A DNA stretch of 64,000 bases from DATGEP01 sp035310125 (lineage in GTDB: Bacteria; Chloroflexota; Ktedonobacteria; Ktedonobacterales; JADMIN01): contig DATGEP010000228.1 of the NCBI GenBank assembly GCA_035310125.1, positions 22,896 to 86,895 on the forward strand. Direction: 5' to 3'. This document shows positions 17,205 through 25,989 of this stretch, piece after piece. The translations under genes and the position numbers were made by a program. Every line of letters begins with the position of its first letter. Positions within the stretch are counted from its first letter, which is position 1. The notes beneath the pieces were generated by a model that saw nothing but the letters and a program-made list of their open reading frames with translations, was not told the origin of the DNA and did not search any database.

Positions 17205-19304
17205 ATGATAACCTGCCGGTTCTGCGGCACATCCAATCGAGCTGACGCCACGTATTGCAGTCACTGCGGCGGCGCGCTCCATCCGGTCGCCGCTTCATCC
17301 GCCGCCGGATCTTCAGTCTACGCGCGCTCCCCACAGGCATCACCCAACGCAACCCACGTGCCAACGAATGGTACGGGCCGCCTGCCACCGCAAGCGCGGC
17401 TTGCCGGCCGCTATCTCGTCTTGAAGAACGTTGGCCAGGGTGGCATGGCCGCCGTTTACAAAGCCACTGATCTCCGCTCCGGCTCAACGGTCGCCATCAA
17501 AGAGATGAGCCAAGATGGCCTCTCACCTAGCGACCTCACGGAAGCGCTGGCGAGCTTTCGCTCCGAAGCGAAGATGCTCGCCAGCCTGCGCCATCCCAAC
17601 CTGCCGCGCGTCTACGAGTCCTTCGAGGAGCGCGCCCGCCAATATCTTGTCATGGAGTTCATTGACGGCGAAACGCTGGAGCAGCGGCAACAGCGCTCCA
17701 GCGGCGCACTGCCTCAACCCGCTGTCCTCGGCTGGGCGCGCCAGCTCTGCGATGTACTCACCTACCTGCACAGTCGCAAGCCGCCCATCGTCTTCCGCGA
17801 TCTCAAGCCCGCGAACATCATGCTGACCCCACAAGGACAGATCAAGCTCATTGATTTCGGCATAGCTCGCGTCTTTGCTCCTGGTCGCGTCCAGGATACA
17901 CAGGTGTTAGGCACACCCGGCTTCGCTCCGCCTGAGCAGTACGGTAAAGCGCAGACCGATGCCCGCGCCGATGTGTACGCCCTCGGTTGCACTTTGTACC
18001 AGCTCCTGACGGGCTACGATCCCGCGACCACGCCATTCAACCTGCCGCCCATGCACTCACGCAATCCCGCTGTCTCGCCGGTTGTCCAGGTAGCCATCGA
18101 ACGGGCGACGAAACTCGACCGTGACGCCCGCTATCCTTCAGTGGACGCCTTCGCGCGTGATCTGCTGGCCGGTCGCGGCGCACCGCGCACCACCATGGCG
18201 CATACCGCCGTCAATCCCGGCACGACCGCGAAGACGGCAGCAGCGAGCGCCGCGCGCGCGGCGCCGGCAAATATGGCCGCCATCGTCGTCGTCCAGCCAC
18301 ATGACGTGGATTTCGGACGGCTCACGGGTGGTCAGCGTGGCACGCTCGCCATCACCATCAGCGGCCAAAATGGCGCACTCGTGCGCGGCCAGATTAAGTC
18401 CCTCGTGCCCTGGCTCACGATGGATCGCGACCGCTTCAACGGCGCCAGCACCATCGTCCAGCTCAATGCCGAAACCAGCTTGCTCGCCGGCACTGGCAAG
18501 CAGAAAACAACGCTCCAGATCATTTGTGACAACCAGCAGCTTTACGTCCCCGTCCAGGTGGATATCAATCCAGCGCCAGCCCGACCGATGAAACAGCCCC
18601 GGCAGGCGGCGCCCGCTCCCGCTGCGAACACCGCCGTGAAGCGGCGCCCGCTCCCGTCGAAATACGCGCCACCGGCACGCTCCCGCAGCCGTCTGCCGCG
18701 CTTCGCGACCTCCGCCGTACTGGCGTTCGCGCTCGGCGGCGAGACCTTGCTGCAAGGGCGGCAGGCCATCACACAGATTTCGGCGCATCCACTCACAGCG
18801 CCGCTGGCATTGGGGCTGCTCATGCTCGCGGCGCTGCTGGCTGGCGTTGGTGCGGTCATCGGCGCGGGTGGGCGCCACTGGCGCGGACGCTTCGGCACGG
18901 CGCTCATCGGGGCGCTCGCGGGCCTGGCCGCCGCGCTCATCGTCAGCGGTCCCTGGTTTTGGTTCGGACTCTCCGCCGTTCTCACTCACGCCGTGACGAT
19001 TCCAACGAGCGTTCTGGTGTTGCTGCCCCTGCTCGCGAGCCTGGGTGGCGCACTCGGAGCCGATCAATTCCACAGCCGGTGGATGCTCGCCACCTGGGGC
19101 TTCATCAGCCGCAACGCTCCCATCGCCATCACGGTCGCTGGTGTGCTGGGGGGCGCGTATCTTGGCTACATGGTGACACGTGGCGCGTTCTTCGGCTGTC
19201 TGGCGCCCGTCGGCATCATCGTTGGCGTTCTGCTGGGCGTCGCCATTGCCCGCCCAACCGCCCGCCTCTTCCGCCGCCCCGTGCGGGTGCGCATGCGCCC
19301 ATAG
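17205..19304 (+). CDS. zinc-ribbon Ser/Thr protein kinase with Ig-like and multi-helix membrane domains
   Basis: 699 residues. Residues 4-21 are a zinc ribbon with two C-x2-C pairs (CRFC and CSHC). The kinase domain spans about 67-325: glycine loop NVGQGGMAAVYKA, VAIKEM lysine near 96, catalytic loop VFRDLKPANIML, metal-binding DFG in LIDFGIARVF, and APPEQYGKAQTDARADVYAL. The usual His of the HRD motif is Phe here. A beta-sandwich (about 360-455, PHDVDFGRLTGGQRG to LYVPVQVDI) follows, then a Pro-rich linker and about six membrane helices (500-690). The kinase is therefore cytoplasmic and tethered. GGGAG six nucleotides before the ATG at 17205 fixes the start. miaA begins 44 nt downstream. Confidence 0.88.
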   Translation: MITCRFCGTSNRADATYCSHCGGALHPVAASSAAGSSVYARSPQASPNATHVPTNGTGRLPPQARLAGRYLVLKNVGQGGMAAVYKATDLRSGSTVAIKEMSQDGLSPSDLTEALASFRSEAKMLASLRHPNLPRVYESFEERARQYLVMEFIDGETLEQRQQRSSGALPQPAVLGWARQLCDVLTYLHSRKPPIVFRDLKPANIMLTPQGQIKLIDFGIARVFAPGRVQDTQVLGTPGFAPPEQYGKAQTDARADVYALGCTLYQLLTGYDPATTPFNLPPMHSRNPAVSPVVQVAIERATKLDRDARYPSVDAFARDLLAGRGAPRTTMAHTAVNPGTTAKTAAASAARAAPANMAAIVVVQPHDVDFGRLTGGQRGTLAITISGQNGALVRGQIKSLVPWLTMDRDRFNGASTIVQLNAETSLLAGTGKQKTTLQIICDNQQLYVPVQVDINPAPARPMKQPRQAAPAPAANTAVKRRPLPSKYAPPARSRSRLPRFATSAVLAFALGGETLLQGRQAITQISAHPLTAPLALGLLMLAALLAGVGAVIGAGGRHWRGRFGTALIGALAGLAAALIVSGPWFWFGLSAVLTHAVTIPTSVLVLLPLLASLGGALGADQFHSRWMLATWGFISRNAPIAITVAGVLGGAYLGYMVTRGAFFGCLAPVGIIVGVLLGVAIARPTARLFRRPVRVRMRP

Positions 19305-19348
19305 GGGCGCGGCTAGTCGCCCGCCTCGTCACGATCAGATGCGGTAAC

Positions 19349-20323
19349 ATGCCTCCAGACATGAATAACCACCTCCCAGACCCCGACAACGTGAGTATCC
19401 CCCTGTTGGTCATCGCCGGCCCGACCGCCAGCGGCAAGACCGCGCTCGCTCTCGCGTTATGTGAGCGGCTGCGCGGCGCGATGGACGCCGAGGTCATCTC
19501 CGCCGATTCGCGTCAGATCTACCGCTTTATGGACATCGCCACCGCCAAGCCTACCCCAGACGAGCGCGCCCGCCTCCCGCACCATCTCCTCGATGTCGTC
19601 ACCCCCGATCAGCGCTACACCCTCGCCCAGTATCAGACGGATGCGGTGGCTTCCATCGCGCGAATCTGGTCACAGCGGCATCTTCCGCTGCTCGTCGGCG
19701 GCACGGGCCTCTACGTGCGCGCGGTGGTAGACGGCCTTGCTATACCGCAGGTCGCCCCCAATCCCGCCGTGCGTGCTGAGCTGGAAGCCGAAGCGGCGGC
19801 AGGGGGGCCGGCGGCGCTGCACGACAGGCTCGCCGCGCTCGATCCCATCGCGGCGGCGCGCATTGATCCCGCCAACACGCGCCGCCTCATTCGCGCCCTG
19901 GAAGTCTGCATCGTCAGCGGACGCCCCTTTTCCGAGCAGCAAGGCGCCCGCCCGACTCCCTATCGCCCATTGCTGCTCGGCCTCAATATGGAGCGTTCGT
20001 CGCTCTACGCCCGCGCTGACGCCCGTGTAGACGCCATGCTCGCCGCCGGACTCGTTGACGAGACTCGCGCGCTGGTTGAGCGAGGCTACGGCTGGCAGCT
20101 GCCCTCGATGTCCAGCCTGGGCTATCGCGAGATAGGCGCCTACCTGCGCGGCGAAGCCTCGCTTTCGGACGCCGTCGCGCGTCTCAAGCTCAACACGCAC
20201 GCCTACATCCGCCGCCAGCTCACCTGGTTTCGCCCCGATTCTCGCATCACCTGGCTGGACGCCGCCCTGCCCACCGATCACCTCGCCGACATCGCGCACA
20301 ACATATTCCGCGCCAGGTATTGA
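19349..20323 (+). CDS. miaA: tRNA dimethylallyltransferase
   Basis: About 324 residues, the normal length. It transfers a dimethylallyl group to N6 of A37 in tRNAs that read UNN codons. Visible motifs are the P-loop GPTASGKT near residue 29, DSRQIYR, the LPHHLLDVV segment, GGTGLYVRAVVDG, and the C-terminal QLPSMSSLGYREI and YIRRQLTWFR blocks. All key residues are present. Two in-frame ATGs (19349 and 19361) precede the conserved start; neither has a strong ribosome site. The gene follows the kinase in the same direction and may share its transcript. Its stop codon overlaps the -35 box of the next promoter. Confidence 0.95.
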   Translation: MPPDMNNHLPDPDNVSIPLLVIAGPTASGKTALALALCERLRGAMDAEVISADSRQIYRFMDIATAKPTPDERARLPHHLLDVVTPDQRYTLAQYQTDAVASIARIWSQRHLPLLVGGTGLYVRAVVDGLAIPQVAPNPAVRAELEAEAAAGGPAALHDRLAALDPIAAARIDPANTRRLIRALEVCIVSGRPFSEQQGARPTPYRPLLLGLNMERSSLYARADARVDAMLAAGLVDETRALVERGYGWQLPSMSSLGYREIGAYLRGEASLSDAVARLKLNTHAYIRRQLTWFRPDSRITWLDAALPTDHLADIAHNIFRARY

Positions 20324-20347
20324 CATTTTAGAAGCTGCCAGTATACT
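20320..20347 (+). promoter_or_regulatory. strong sigma-70 promoter
   Basis: A perfect TTGACA (20320-20325), 16-bp spacer and TATACT (20342-20347). The -35 overlaps the miaA stop codon. It would drive the SGNH hydrolase through a 330-nt leader. Confidence 0.7.
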
Positions 20348-20688
20348 TGCTCTTACCACCTGTCGCGTCGTTTCCACAACGGTGCGGGGCGCGTCCCAAG
20401 CGCGTCAGGTGGAGGAGTCGCTGTTTTGCCACCAGCGACACAATTCCTAAGGAACTTTCACGCCTTTCACTCGCAGCCGTGCGTTCATGGGGAGGGTGTT
20501 CGCCTTTGGGCAGGGAAGTAATGCTCACGTTCGGTTCCTAAGCACTGTTCTCCAGGTTTATCCCGACCGCCAGCGTATGGTGGGCCGGGTATGTCTTACG
20601 CCTGGGCGCGTGTCCACGATGGTGTGGGCCGCACGTGCCAGTGTATGCGTGCGCTGTTCGCACGCTGTTCGCTGAGGAGACGTGTACG
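20348..20688 (+). other. long untranslated leader of the SGNH hydrolase gene
   Basis: 341 nt between the promoter and the ATG. No open frame here looks like a gene. It contains a local hairpin with arms TCGCTG (20416) and CAGCGA (20434), and an AATTCCTAAGGAACTTT stretch near 20440 containing an inverted repeat (TTCC/GGAA). I compared it by eye with known riboswitch classes and could not match one. Leader-mediated control is possible. Confidence 0.45.
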
Positions 20689-21624
20689 ATGTTTTCCCAA
20701 TCTCATGAGTCTGAACAAGCGCCGCGCGCCACTCGCTCCGTTCGCCAGTGGCTCGGACGGCGTCTGGTGCATCTCGGCCTGGCCAGTCTCGTCGCCGCCA
20801 TCATCATCGCCGCCGCTGGTACGCTGCTCGTGAGTCGCGCCAGCGCCAGCGCCAGCTTCGTGGGTGCCAAGTATTATTACCTGGGGTTGGGCGATTCACT
20901 GGCCTTTGGCTACGAGCCAAATCTCGACTGGTCGCACGGCTACGTACAGCAGTGGTATCCCAATCTCCACAAGCATGGCAGCATGAGCCTGACCAACTAC
21001 GGCTGCAACGGCGAGAAAACGTCCACGTTCATCAACGGCGGCTGCCCTTTTGCCTATGCGCTGCACAACTACTACATCGGCTCTCAGCTGAGCGCGGCCG
21101 TCAAATTCATCACCAGCCATCCCGGCAGCGTCAGCCCTGTCTCGCTCGACATGGGCGCCAACGACGTGCTCCCCGATATCAGCACGTCCACTTGCACCGT
21201 CAGCAGCAACTGGGCGAGCGATCTGGCGACGATGGACAGCAATCTCAGCGGCACGATCCTGCCGCGACTGATCAACGCGCTCAAGAATAGCAGCGGACAG
21301 GTCACCGGTGATCTGGTGATGATGAACTACTACAACCCGTTCCAGTCGCAGTGCCCCGGTGACACACAATACATCACCGAGATGAACGCGCATCTCGCCG
21401 CTGATTGGACCGCTGGCTGGCAGAACGCGGGATTCGCTGGCGCTCCCTACGCGCTGGCGGACGTGTATAGCGCCTTTGGCGGCACGACGTCGCAGCACGA
21501 CTGCACGTACACCTGGATGTGCAGCATCTATCACGATATCCACGCCACTGGCGGCCAATCAGGTGAGCCAGGGAACGGCTACGGTGCGATCACCGGCGCC
21601 TTTGAGACTCTGACAGGCTATTAG
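20689..21624 (+). CDS. secreted SGNH/GDSL hydrolase (lipase or esterase)
   Basis: 311 residues. A long n-region with Arg-Arg precedes a hydrophobic signal segment (LASLVAAIIIAAAGTLL) ending in Ala-Ser-Ala-Ser, a plausible signal-peptidase site. Catalytic blocks are in order: GLGDSLAFGYEP (nucleophile Ser), YGCNGEKT (oxyanion Asn region), DMGANDVLP (the GxND block), and YHDIHATGG near the end (Asp and His). The overall design is that of actinobacterial-type secreted SGNH lipases/esterases. Substrate is unknown. Several paired cysteines suggest disulfides outside the cell. GAGGAG nine nucleotides before the ATG fixes the start. A terminator hairpin follows 26 nt after the stop. Confidence 0.87.
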   Translation: MFSQSHESEQAPRATRSVRQWLGRRLVHLGLASLVAAIIIAAAGTLLVSRASASASFVGAKYYYLGLGDSLAFGYEPNLDWSHGYVQQWYPNLHKHGSMSLTNYGCNGEKTSTFINGGCPFAYALHNYYIGSQLSAAVKFITSHPGSVSPVSLDMGANDVLPDISTSTCTVSSNWASDLATMDSNLSGTILPRLINALKNSSGQVTGDLVMMNYYNPFQSQCPGDTQYITEMNAHLAADWTAGWQNAGFAGAPYALADVYSAFGGTTSQHDCTYTWMCSIYHDIHATGGQSGEPGNGYGAITGAFETLTGY

Positions 21625-21649
21625 CGGAAGAAACCGCCTCGCTCTTGAC

Positions 21650-21690
21650 GCCAGCCGTCCGCCCTCAGTGGCCGGCTGGCTGCGTTTCTG
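21650..21690 (+). terminator. Rho-independent-type terminator
   Basis: GCCAGCCG (21650-21657) pairs perfectly with CGGCTGGC (21673-21680), followed by TGCGTTTCT. It ends the SGNH hydrolase transcript. Confidence 0.65.
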
Positions 21691-22001
21691 CGAGATAGAA
21701 TGACCGGCAAGAAGGATTCACGCTGTGCGAGCGACGGCGCGACCACGCACCAAAATCTGCTGGATCAGCCGCCGCGATGAGGCTGACCTCGCGACCCGCT
21801 ACGGCGCCGCGGCCCTCCCCAGACGTAGTATGACACCCACCGGTATTGTGTCTTTCTCGCTGCCTTGCCACCTCCCATCTGCTTTCTACTATCGGTTACC
21901 TGCCCATTCGTCCGGTGTCGCCCGTCACGCCATCGTGTATCGTACGCTCAACGAATACGTCGTACTGGCGGCAGCAATCGCCAGCGAACAAGGAGCGGGG
22001 C
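21691..22001. other. gene-free stretch before the TMEM175-like gene
   Basis: About 310 nt with no gene-like frame. It must contain the promoter of the next gene; a TAGAAT at 21696-21701 is the nearest -10-like string but is weakly placed. I see nothing else in it. Confidence 0.4.
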
Positions 22002-22694
22002 ATGACGGCACCCGAGCGTGCGGACGCGACCAGCGCGGAGCGGCAAGAAGACATCAAAGAGACGGGGCGGCTTGAGGCATTCAGCGACGGCGTCTTCGCC
22101 ATCGCCATCACACTCCTGGTGCTCAACATCCAGGTGCCGGCACATCTCGACTCAGGATGGGCGAAAGACTGGGGGCAGGTTAAAAGCCTATGGCCGCAAT
22201 ATCTTGCCTACGTGCTCAGCTTCGTCACCATTCTCATCATGTGGGTCAACCACCATCTCGTCTTCCGGCTCATTCACCGCACCAATCAACTCTTCCTCAT
22301 GCTAAATGGCCTCCTGCTCATGTGCATCACGTTTCTTAACTTCCCAACCGCGCTGCTGGCCGCCTCCCTCCAGCACGGCAATACCACCGTCGCGACGCTC
22401 ACCTACAACGGAACGCTCATCGTCATCTCAGTGTTCTTCAATCTCGTATGGCGCTATGCCACTTATCATGATCGTCTTCTGGATGCGCACGCCGACCGTG
22501 CACTCGTGCGGACAATTCACCGCCAGTACCGCTTGGGGCCGCTGTATTACGGTGTCCCTTTCGTGGTGGCGCTCGTCAGCCCCGCGCTGAGCATCGGCCT
22601 CGACCTCGCGCTCGCCGTCTACTTCTCCCTTACCGGTGTCGTTCGCCTCACGCGCGATACTGAGCCTGCGGACGCGCCTCTGCTCCCTCGCTAA
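22002..22694 (+). CDS. TMEM175-family (DUF1211) potassium channel-like protein
   Basis: 230 residues with six hydrophobic helices. The family signature R-x3-FSDGVFAIAITLLVLNI occurs at residues about 25-42 in the first helix; in bacterial TMEM175 homologues this helix lines the pore and lacks the canonical TVGYG selectivity filter. LSFVTILIMWVNHHLVFRLI and the following FLNFPTALLA segment match later helices. The expected function is a leak-type K+ channel in the cytoplasmic membrane. The ATG at 22002 follows AAGGAG by six nucleotides; longer starts have no ribosome site. It is monocistronic. Confidence 0.85.
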   Translation: MTAPERADATSAERQEDIKETGRLEAFSDGVFAIAITLLVLNIQVPAHLDSGWAKDWGQVKSLWPQYLAYVLSFVTILIMWVNHHLVFRLIHRTNQLFLMLNGLLLMCITFLNFPTALLAASLQHGNTTVATLTYNGTLIVISVFFNLVWRYATYHDRLLDAHADRALVRTIHRQYRLGPLYYGVPFVVALVSPALSIGLDLALAVYFSLTGVVRLTRDTEPADAPLLPR

Positions 22695-22778
22695 GCAGAT
22701 GGCGAGCGTGATACGATGTGTGCCTTGGCGCCACGTTCGCGCGATCAACCACATGTTAGATAAAGAGTGAAGGCACCT

Positions 22779-24074
22779 ATGACCACGAGCGGCACGCTCA
22801 CTGTTCGCCCCCTGGCAACCGACGAAGAGATAGACACCTTCTGTTATCTCGCCACTGAAACCTTCTCCCCACCCGGAGGTGATACCGCGACCGACGCCCG
22901 GCTCTGGCGTCGCTACGTCGAGGCGCTCCCGGAGTTCGATCCCCGCCAACTGCGCGGCGTGTTTGATGGGGAGGTTTTCGCCGGTGGCTGCATCATCTAC
23001 GAGCGCGAGCTGTGCGCTGGTGAGGCGCGTCTGCGTACCGCCTGCATTGGCGGGGTAGTGACGCATCCGGAGCATCGCCTGCGCGGCGTCGGTACCGCGC
23101 TCATGCGCGACGCGATTACCTTCGCCGAGCGGCACGGTCACGCCCTGCTCCTCCTCGACGGCATCCCCAACTTCTATCACCGTTGGGGGTATACGGACAT
23201 CTACGACCTCACCGAACACATCATCGAGCGCGCCGCCGTCGCCGCCCTCCCCGCCACCGGCTGCACCACCAGACCCGCCACGCTCGACGACGCGCCCGCT
23301 CTGCTCGCGCTCTATCAGCGCCATTATAGCCGGTATACCGGCAGCTTCACCCGCACGCTGGAACAGCAGCGCGTCCGTCTGGAGCGCTCGCGCGACCGCG
23401 GCAATCCACCCGTTCTCGCCGAAGACGCGGCGGGCAACGCACTTGGCTATCTGATGCTGCCCAGCGCGGGCGATCGTGTCCGTGCTGGCGAGGTAGCCGC
23501 CAGTACGTGGCCAGCCGCCGCCGCGCTCCTCCAGCACCACGCGCATATCGTAGAAGCCCAGGCGGAAGCGCCCGCCAGCCTCACCTGGCCTCTGCCGCCA
23601 GACTCCTACACTTGCTACCTGCTTGCCGATCACCTCGATGTGACCGCCGCCACCCCGGACAACGATACACGCACCAGTGTCGTGCGGAGCGAAACGTATA
23701 TCGCCCGGCGCACCGCCTGGATGGCACGCCCCGTCTCGCCGCGGCGCATAGTCGAGGCGCTTCTGCCCGTCTGGCAAGCCCGCCTCGCCAGCGCGCGGAG
23801 AATTGCGTCCATGAGCTTCACGCTGCGCACCGGAGACGAAGTCACTGCGCTCAGCATCGTGGACAGCGCCGTTCAGCTACTCCCCATCCCGGCGCCCGAT
23901 AGTCTGGAAGCCGTCCTCACGCCAGCACAGCTCGTCCAGCTTCTCTTCGGATACCGCCCCGTCAGCTATCTTGCCGCGCAGCCCGATACCCACATCCCGG
24001 AATCGCTGCTGCCAGTTCTCGACACCCTCTTTCCCGCCGGACAAGCCTGGATTCCCTGGAGCGATAGCTTCTGA
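22779..24074 (+). CDS. Eis-like GNAT N-acetyltransferase
   Basis: 431 residues, matching the three-part Eis family (GNAT domain, second GNAT-like domain, SCP2-like C-terminal domain). The acetyl-CoA pyrophosphate loop is GVVTHPEHRLRGVGTALM, near residue 95. DGIPNFYHRWGY follows and is typical for Eis homologues. The chain ends in Phe, consistent with the use of the C-terminal carboxylate in catalysis by Eis. In mycobacteria Eis acetylates aminoglycosides at several positions; whether this protein does is unknown. The ATG at 22779 has AAGG five nucleotides upstream; a GTG four codons earlier (22767) is an alternative. It converges on glpK with only 7 nt between the stops. Confidence 0.85.
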   Translation: MTTSGTLTVRPLATDEEIDTFCYLATETFSPPGGDTATDARLWRRYVEALPEFDPRQLRGVFDGEVFAGGCIIYERELCAGEARLRTACIGGVVTHPEHRLRGVGTALMRDAITFAERHGHALLLLDGIPNFYHRWGYTDIYDLTEHIIERAAVAALPATGCTTRPATLDDAPALLALYQRHYSRYTGSFTRTLEQQRVRLERSRDRGNPPVLAEDAAGNALGYLMLPSAGDRVRAGEVAASTWPAAAALLQHHAHIVEAQAEAPASLTWPLPPDSYTCYLLADHLDVTAATPDNDTRTSVVRSETYIARRTAWMARPVSPRRIVEALLPVWQARLASARRIASMSFTLRTGDEVTALSIVDSAVQLLPIPAPDSLEAVLTPAQLVQLLFGYRPVSYLAAQPDTHIPESLLPVLDTLFPAGQAWIPWSDSF

Positions 24075-24081
24075 CCTTCTA

Positions 24082-25584
24082 CTAGTCCTCCCATTCCAGC
24101 GTGCGGCTCACCGCCTTGCGCCAGCCCCGATAGAGCCGCTCGCGCTCATTCTGTGGCATCGCCGGTCGGAACTCACGGTCCAGTGTCCAGTGCGCGGCGA
24201 TCTCGCTCTGATCGCGCCAGAACCCCACGGCGAGACCGGCCAGGTACGCCGCACCGAGCGCTGTCGTCTCACGGACACGCGGGCGCTGCACAGACACGCC
24301 GAGCTGGTCCGCCTGGAACTGCATCAGAAGATCATTGGCTGACGCGCCACCATCCACCCGCAACGCCTGAAGCGCCACGCCGGAGTCCGCGAGCATCGCT
24401 TCCAGGACATCGCGCGTCTGGTACGCCATGCTCGCGATGATGGCGCGCGCGATGTGGGCCGCCGTCGAGCCTCGCGTGAGGCCGAGAATGGCGCCGCGCG
24501 CCCGCGCGTCCCAGTAGGGCGCGCCCAGCCCCACAAAGGCGGGCACTACATACACGCCTCCCGCATCGGGAACCTGCGCGGCGAGGCGCTCCACATCCAC
24601 GCTCTCCTTGATGACGCCCAAGCCATCGCGCAGCCACTGCACGGCGGCGCCCGCCACGAATACACTGCCCTCAAGCGCATACGTTATCTGTGGTCGCGCG
24701 GGCTCGCCCAGCCCCCAGGCAATCGTCGTGAGCAGGCCGTTCTGAGACTCATGCGGCCGCCCGCCCGTGTTCAGAAGCATGAAGCAGCCGGTACCGTAGG
24801 TGTTCTTCGCCATGCCGGGTGCGAAACACGCCTGCCCGAAGGTCGCGGCCTGTTGGTCGCCCGCGTCACCGGCGATGGGGATAGCGACGCCGAATAGCTC
24901 CGGATCGGTCTCCGCGTAGACGGCGCTGGACGGCAAGACACGCGGCAGCATCGCGCGGGGAACATCCAGCTCGCGCAGCAGATCGTCGTCCCAGTCAAGC
25001 GTGTGAATGTTGAAGAGCAGTGTACGGCTGGCGTTGGAGTAATCGGTGACATGCGCCTGCCCGCCTGAAAGCCGCCAGATGAGGAATGTGTCCACTGTAC
25101 CAAACAGCAGCTCGCCCCGCGCCGCGCGCTCGCGGGCGCCGGGGATATTGTCGAGCAGCCATTTCACCTTCGTGCCGGAGAAGTACGGGTCAATCACCAG
25201 TCCAGTCTTGCGGCGGACGGTTTCGCCCAGGCCCCGGCTTGTCAGCTCATCGCAGATGGACGCGGTAAGCCGGCTCTGCCAGACAATCGCGTTGTGTATC
25301 GGGCGACCGGTATCGCGCTCCCAGATTATCGCCGTCTCACGCTGGTTCGTGATGCCGACCGCGACGATATCGCGTGCGGGAATACCCGATTGGTGCAGCA
25401 CCTCCTGGGCCGTGCCAAGCTGCGATGACCAGATGTCCTCGGGATTGTGCTCGACGAGGCCGGGCGCGGGAAAGATCTGGGGAAATTCTCGTTGCGCGAC
25501 GGCGACGGGCGCGCCGTGTACATCGAAAAGAATCGCGCGGGAGCTGGTCGTTCCCTGATCGAGCGCAAGTATGTAACCAGGCAT
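24082..25584 (-). CDS. glpK: glycerol kinase
   Basis: 500 residues, normal size for the FGGY kinase. It phosphorylates glycerol to sn-glycerol 3-phosphate in the cytoplasm. Motifs visible: ILALDQGTTSSRAILFD at the start (ATP phosphate 1), GITNQRETAIIWERDTG, GTVDTFLIWRLSGG, AGDAGDQQAATFGQ, KNTYGTGCFMLLNTG, and LRVDGGASANDLLMQFQAD. The ATG at 25584 lies eleven nucleotides after GGAGG; a start at 25635 adds a non-conserved 17 residues. No glpF, glpD or regulator is adjacent. The window also encodes a glycerophosphodiesterase at 53772 that would feed the same pool, but it is far away. A TATAAT box on the minus strand at 25634-25639 is its likely -10. Confidence 0.96.
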   Translation of the reverse strand: MPGYILALDQGTTSSRAILFDVHGAPVAVAQREFPQIFPAPGLVEHNPEDIWSSQLGTAQEVLHQSGIPARDIVAVGITNQRETAIIWERDTGRPIHNAIVWQSRLTASICDELTSRGLGETVRRKTGLVIDPYFSGTKVKWLLDNIPGARERAARGELLFGTVDTFLIWRLSGGQAHVTDYSNASRTLLFNIHTLDWDDDLLRELDVPRAMLPRVLPSSAVYAETDPELFGVAIPIAGDAGDQQAATFGQACFAPGMAKNTYGTGCFMLLNTGGRPHESQNGLLTTIAWGLGEPARPQITYALEGSVFVAGAAVQWLRDGLGVIKESVDVERLAAQVPDAGGVYVVPAFVGLGAPYWDARARGAILGLTRGSTAAHIARAIIASMAYQTRDVLEAMLADSGVALQALRVDGGASANDLLMQFQADQLGVSVQRPRVRETTALGAAYLAGLAVGFWRDQSEIAAHWTLDREFRPAMPQNERERLYRGWRKAVSRTLEWED

Positions 25585-25989
25585 GGTAAAGCTGGCCTCC
25601 GCTTTCAGATTGACTCTCATGGCTGCCAGCCGCATTATAGCGCACGGCAGGCAGCCTCACCCGCCCATACACAAGTACCGTGCCGCCAGGAAGTATTCTC
25701 CGCTGGCTTCATGCGATGTGAGATAACGAGTGAGTACCCCACCCCTTGCCACACAGACCCCTATCCCCTAAAATATGTGCGCTTAACCAACACTTAACGT
25801 CCCCGGAAATTACATCGCCGGGCGCCGAGTTTCCACCCCTGCCACCGGCAGATGGTGGAGCGGCGCGCACGCTCTCGTTGGCTCCGCGGGACGTTCTTTC
25901 TAGATATACCGGCCATTGCGGAAGGAGGCGTGCGGAATAGGGCTGTGCCGCCTGCCGGCGCATAGTCCGTGTGCCGCGCGGACGAAACA
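25585..25989. other. 405-nt divergent intergenic region
   Basis: It holds the glpK -10 candidate (ATTATA on the plus strand at 25634-25639) and, further right, the 5' region of the coiled-coil membrane protein gene. No other gene or repeat is visible. Confidence 0.45.

Noticed and set aside
20348..20688. Known riboswitch (c-di-AMP, cobalamin or c-di-GMP class) in the SGNH leader
   Set aside because: None of the signature cores of these classes could be aligned by eye, so no class is claimed.
22428..23777. 449-codon minus-strand frame opposite the Eis-like gene
   Set aside because: Antisense shadow; the plus-strand protein has clear GNAT motifs.
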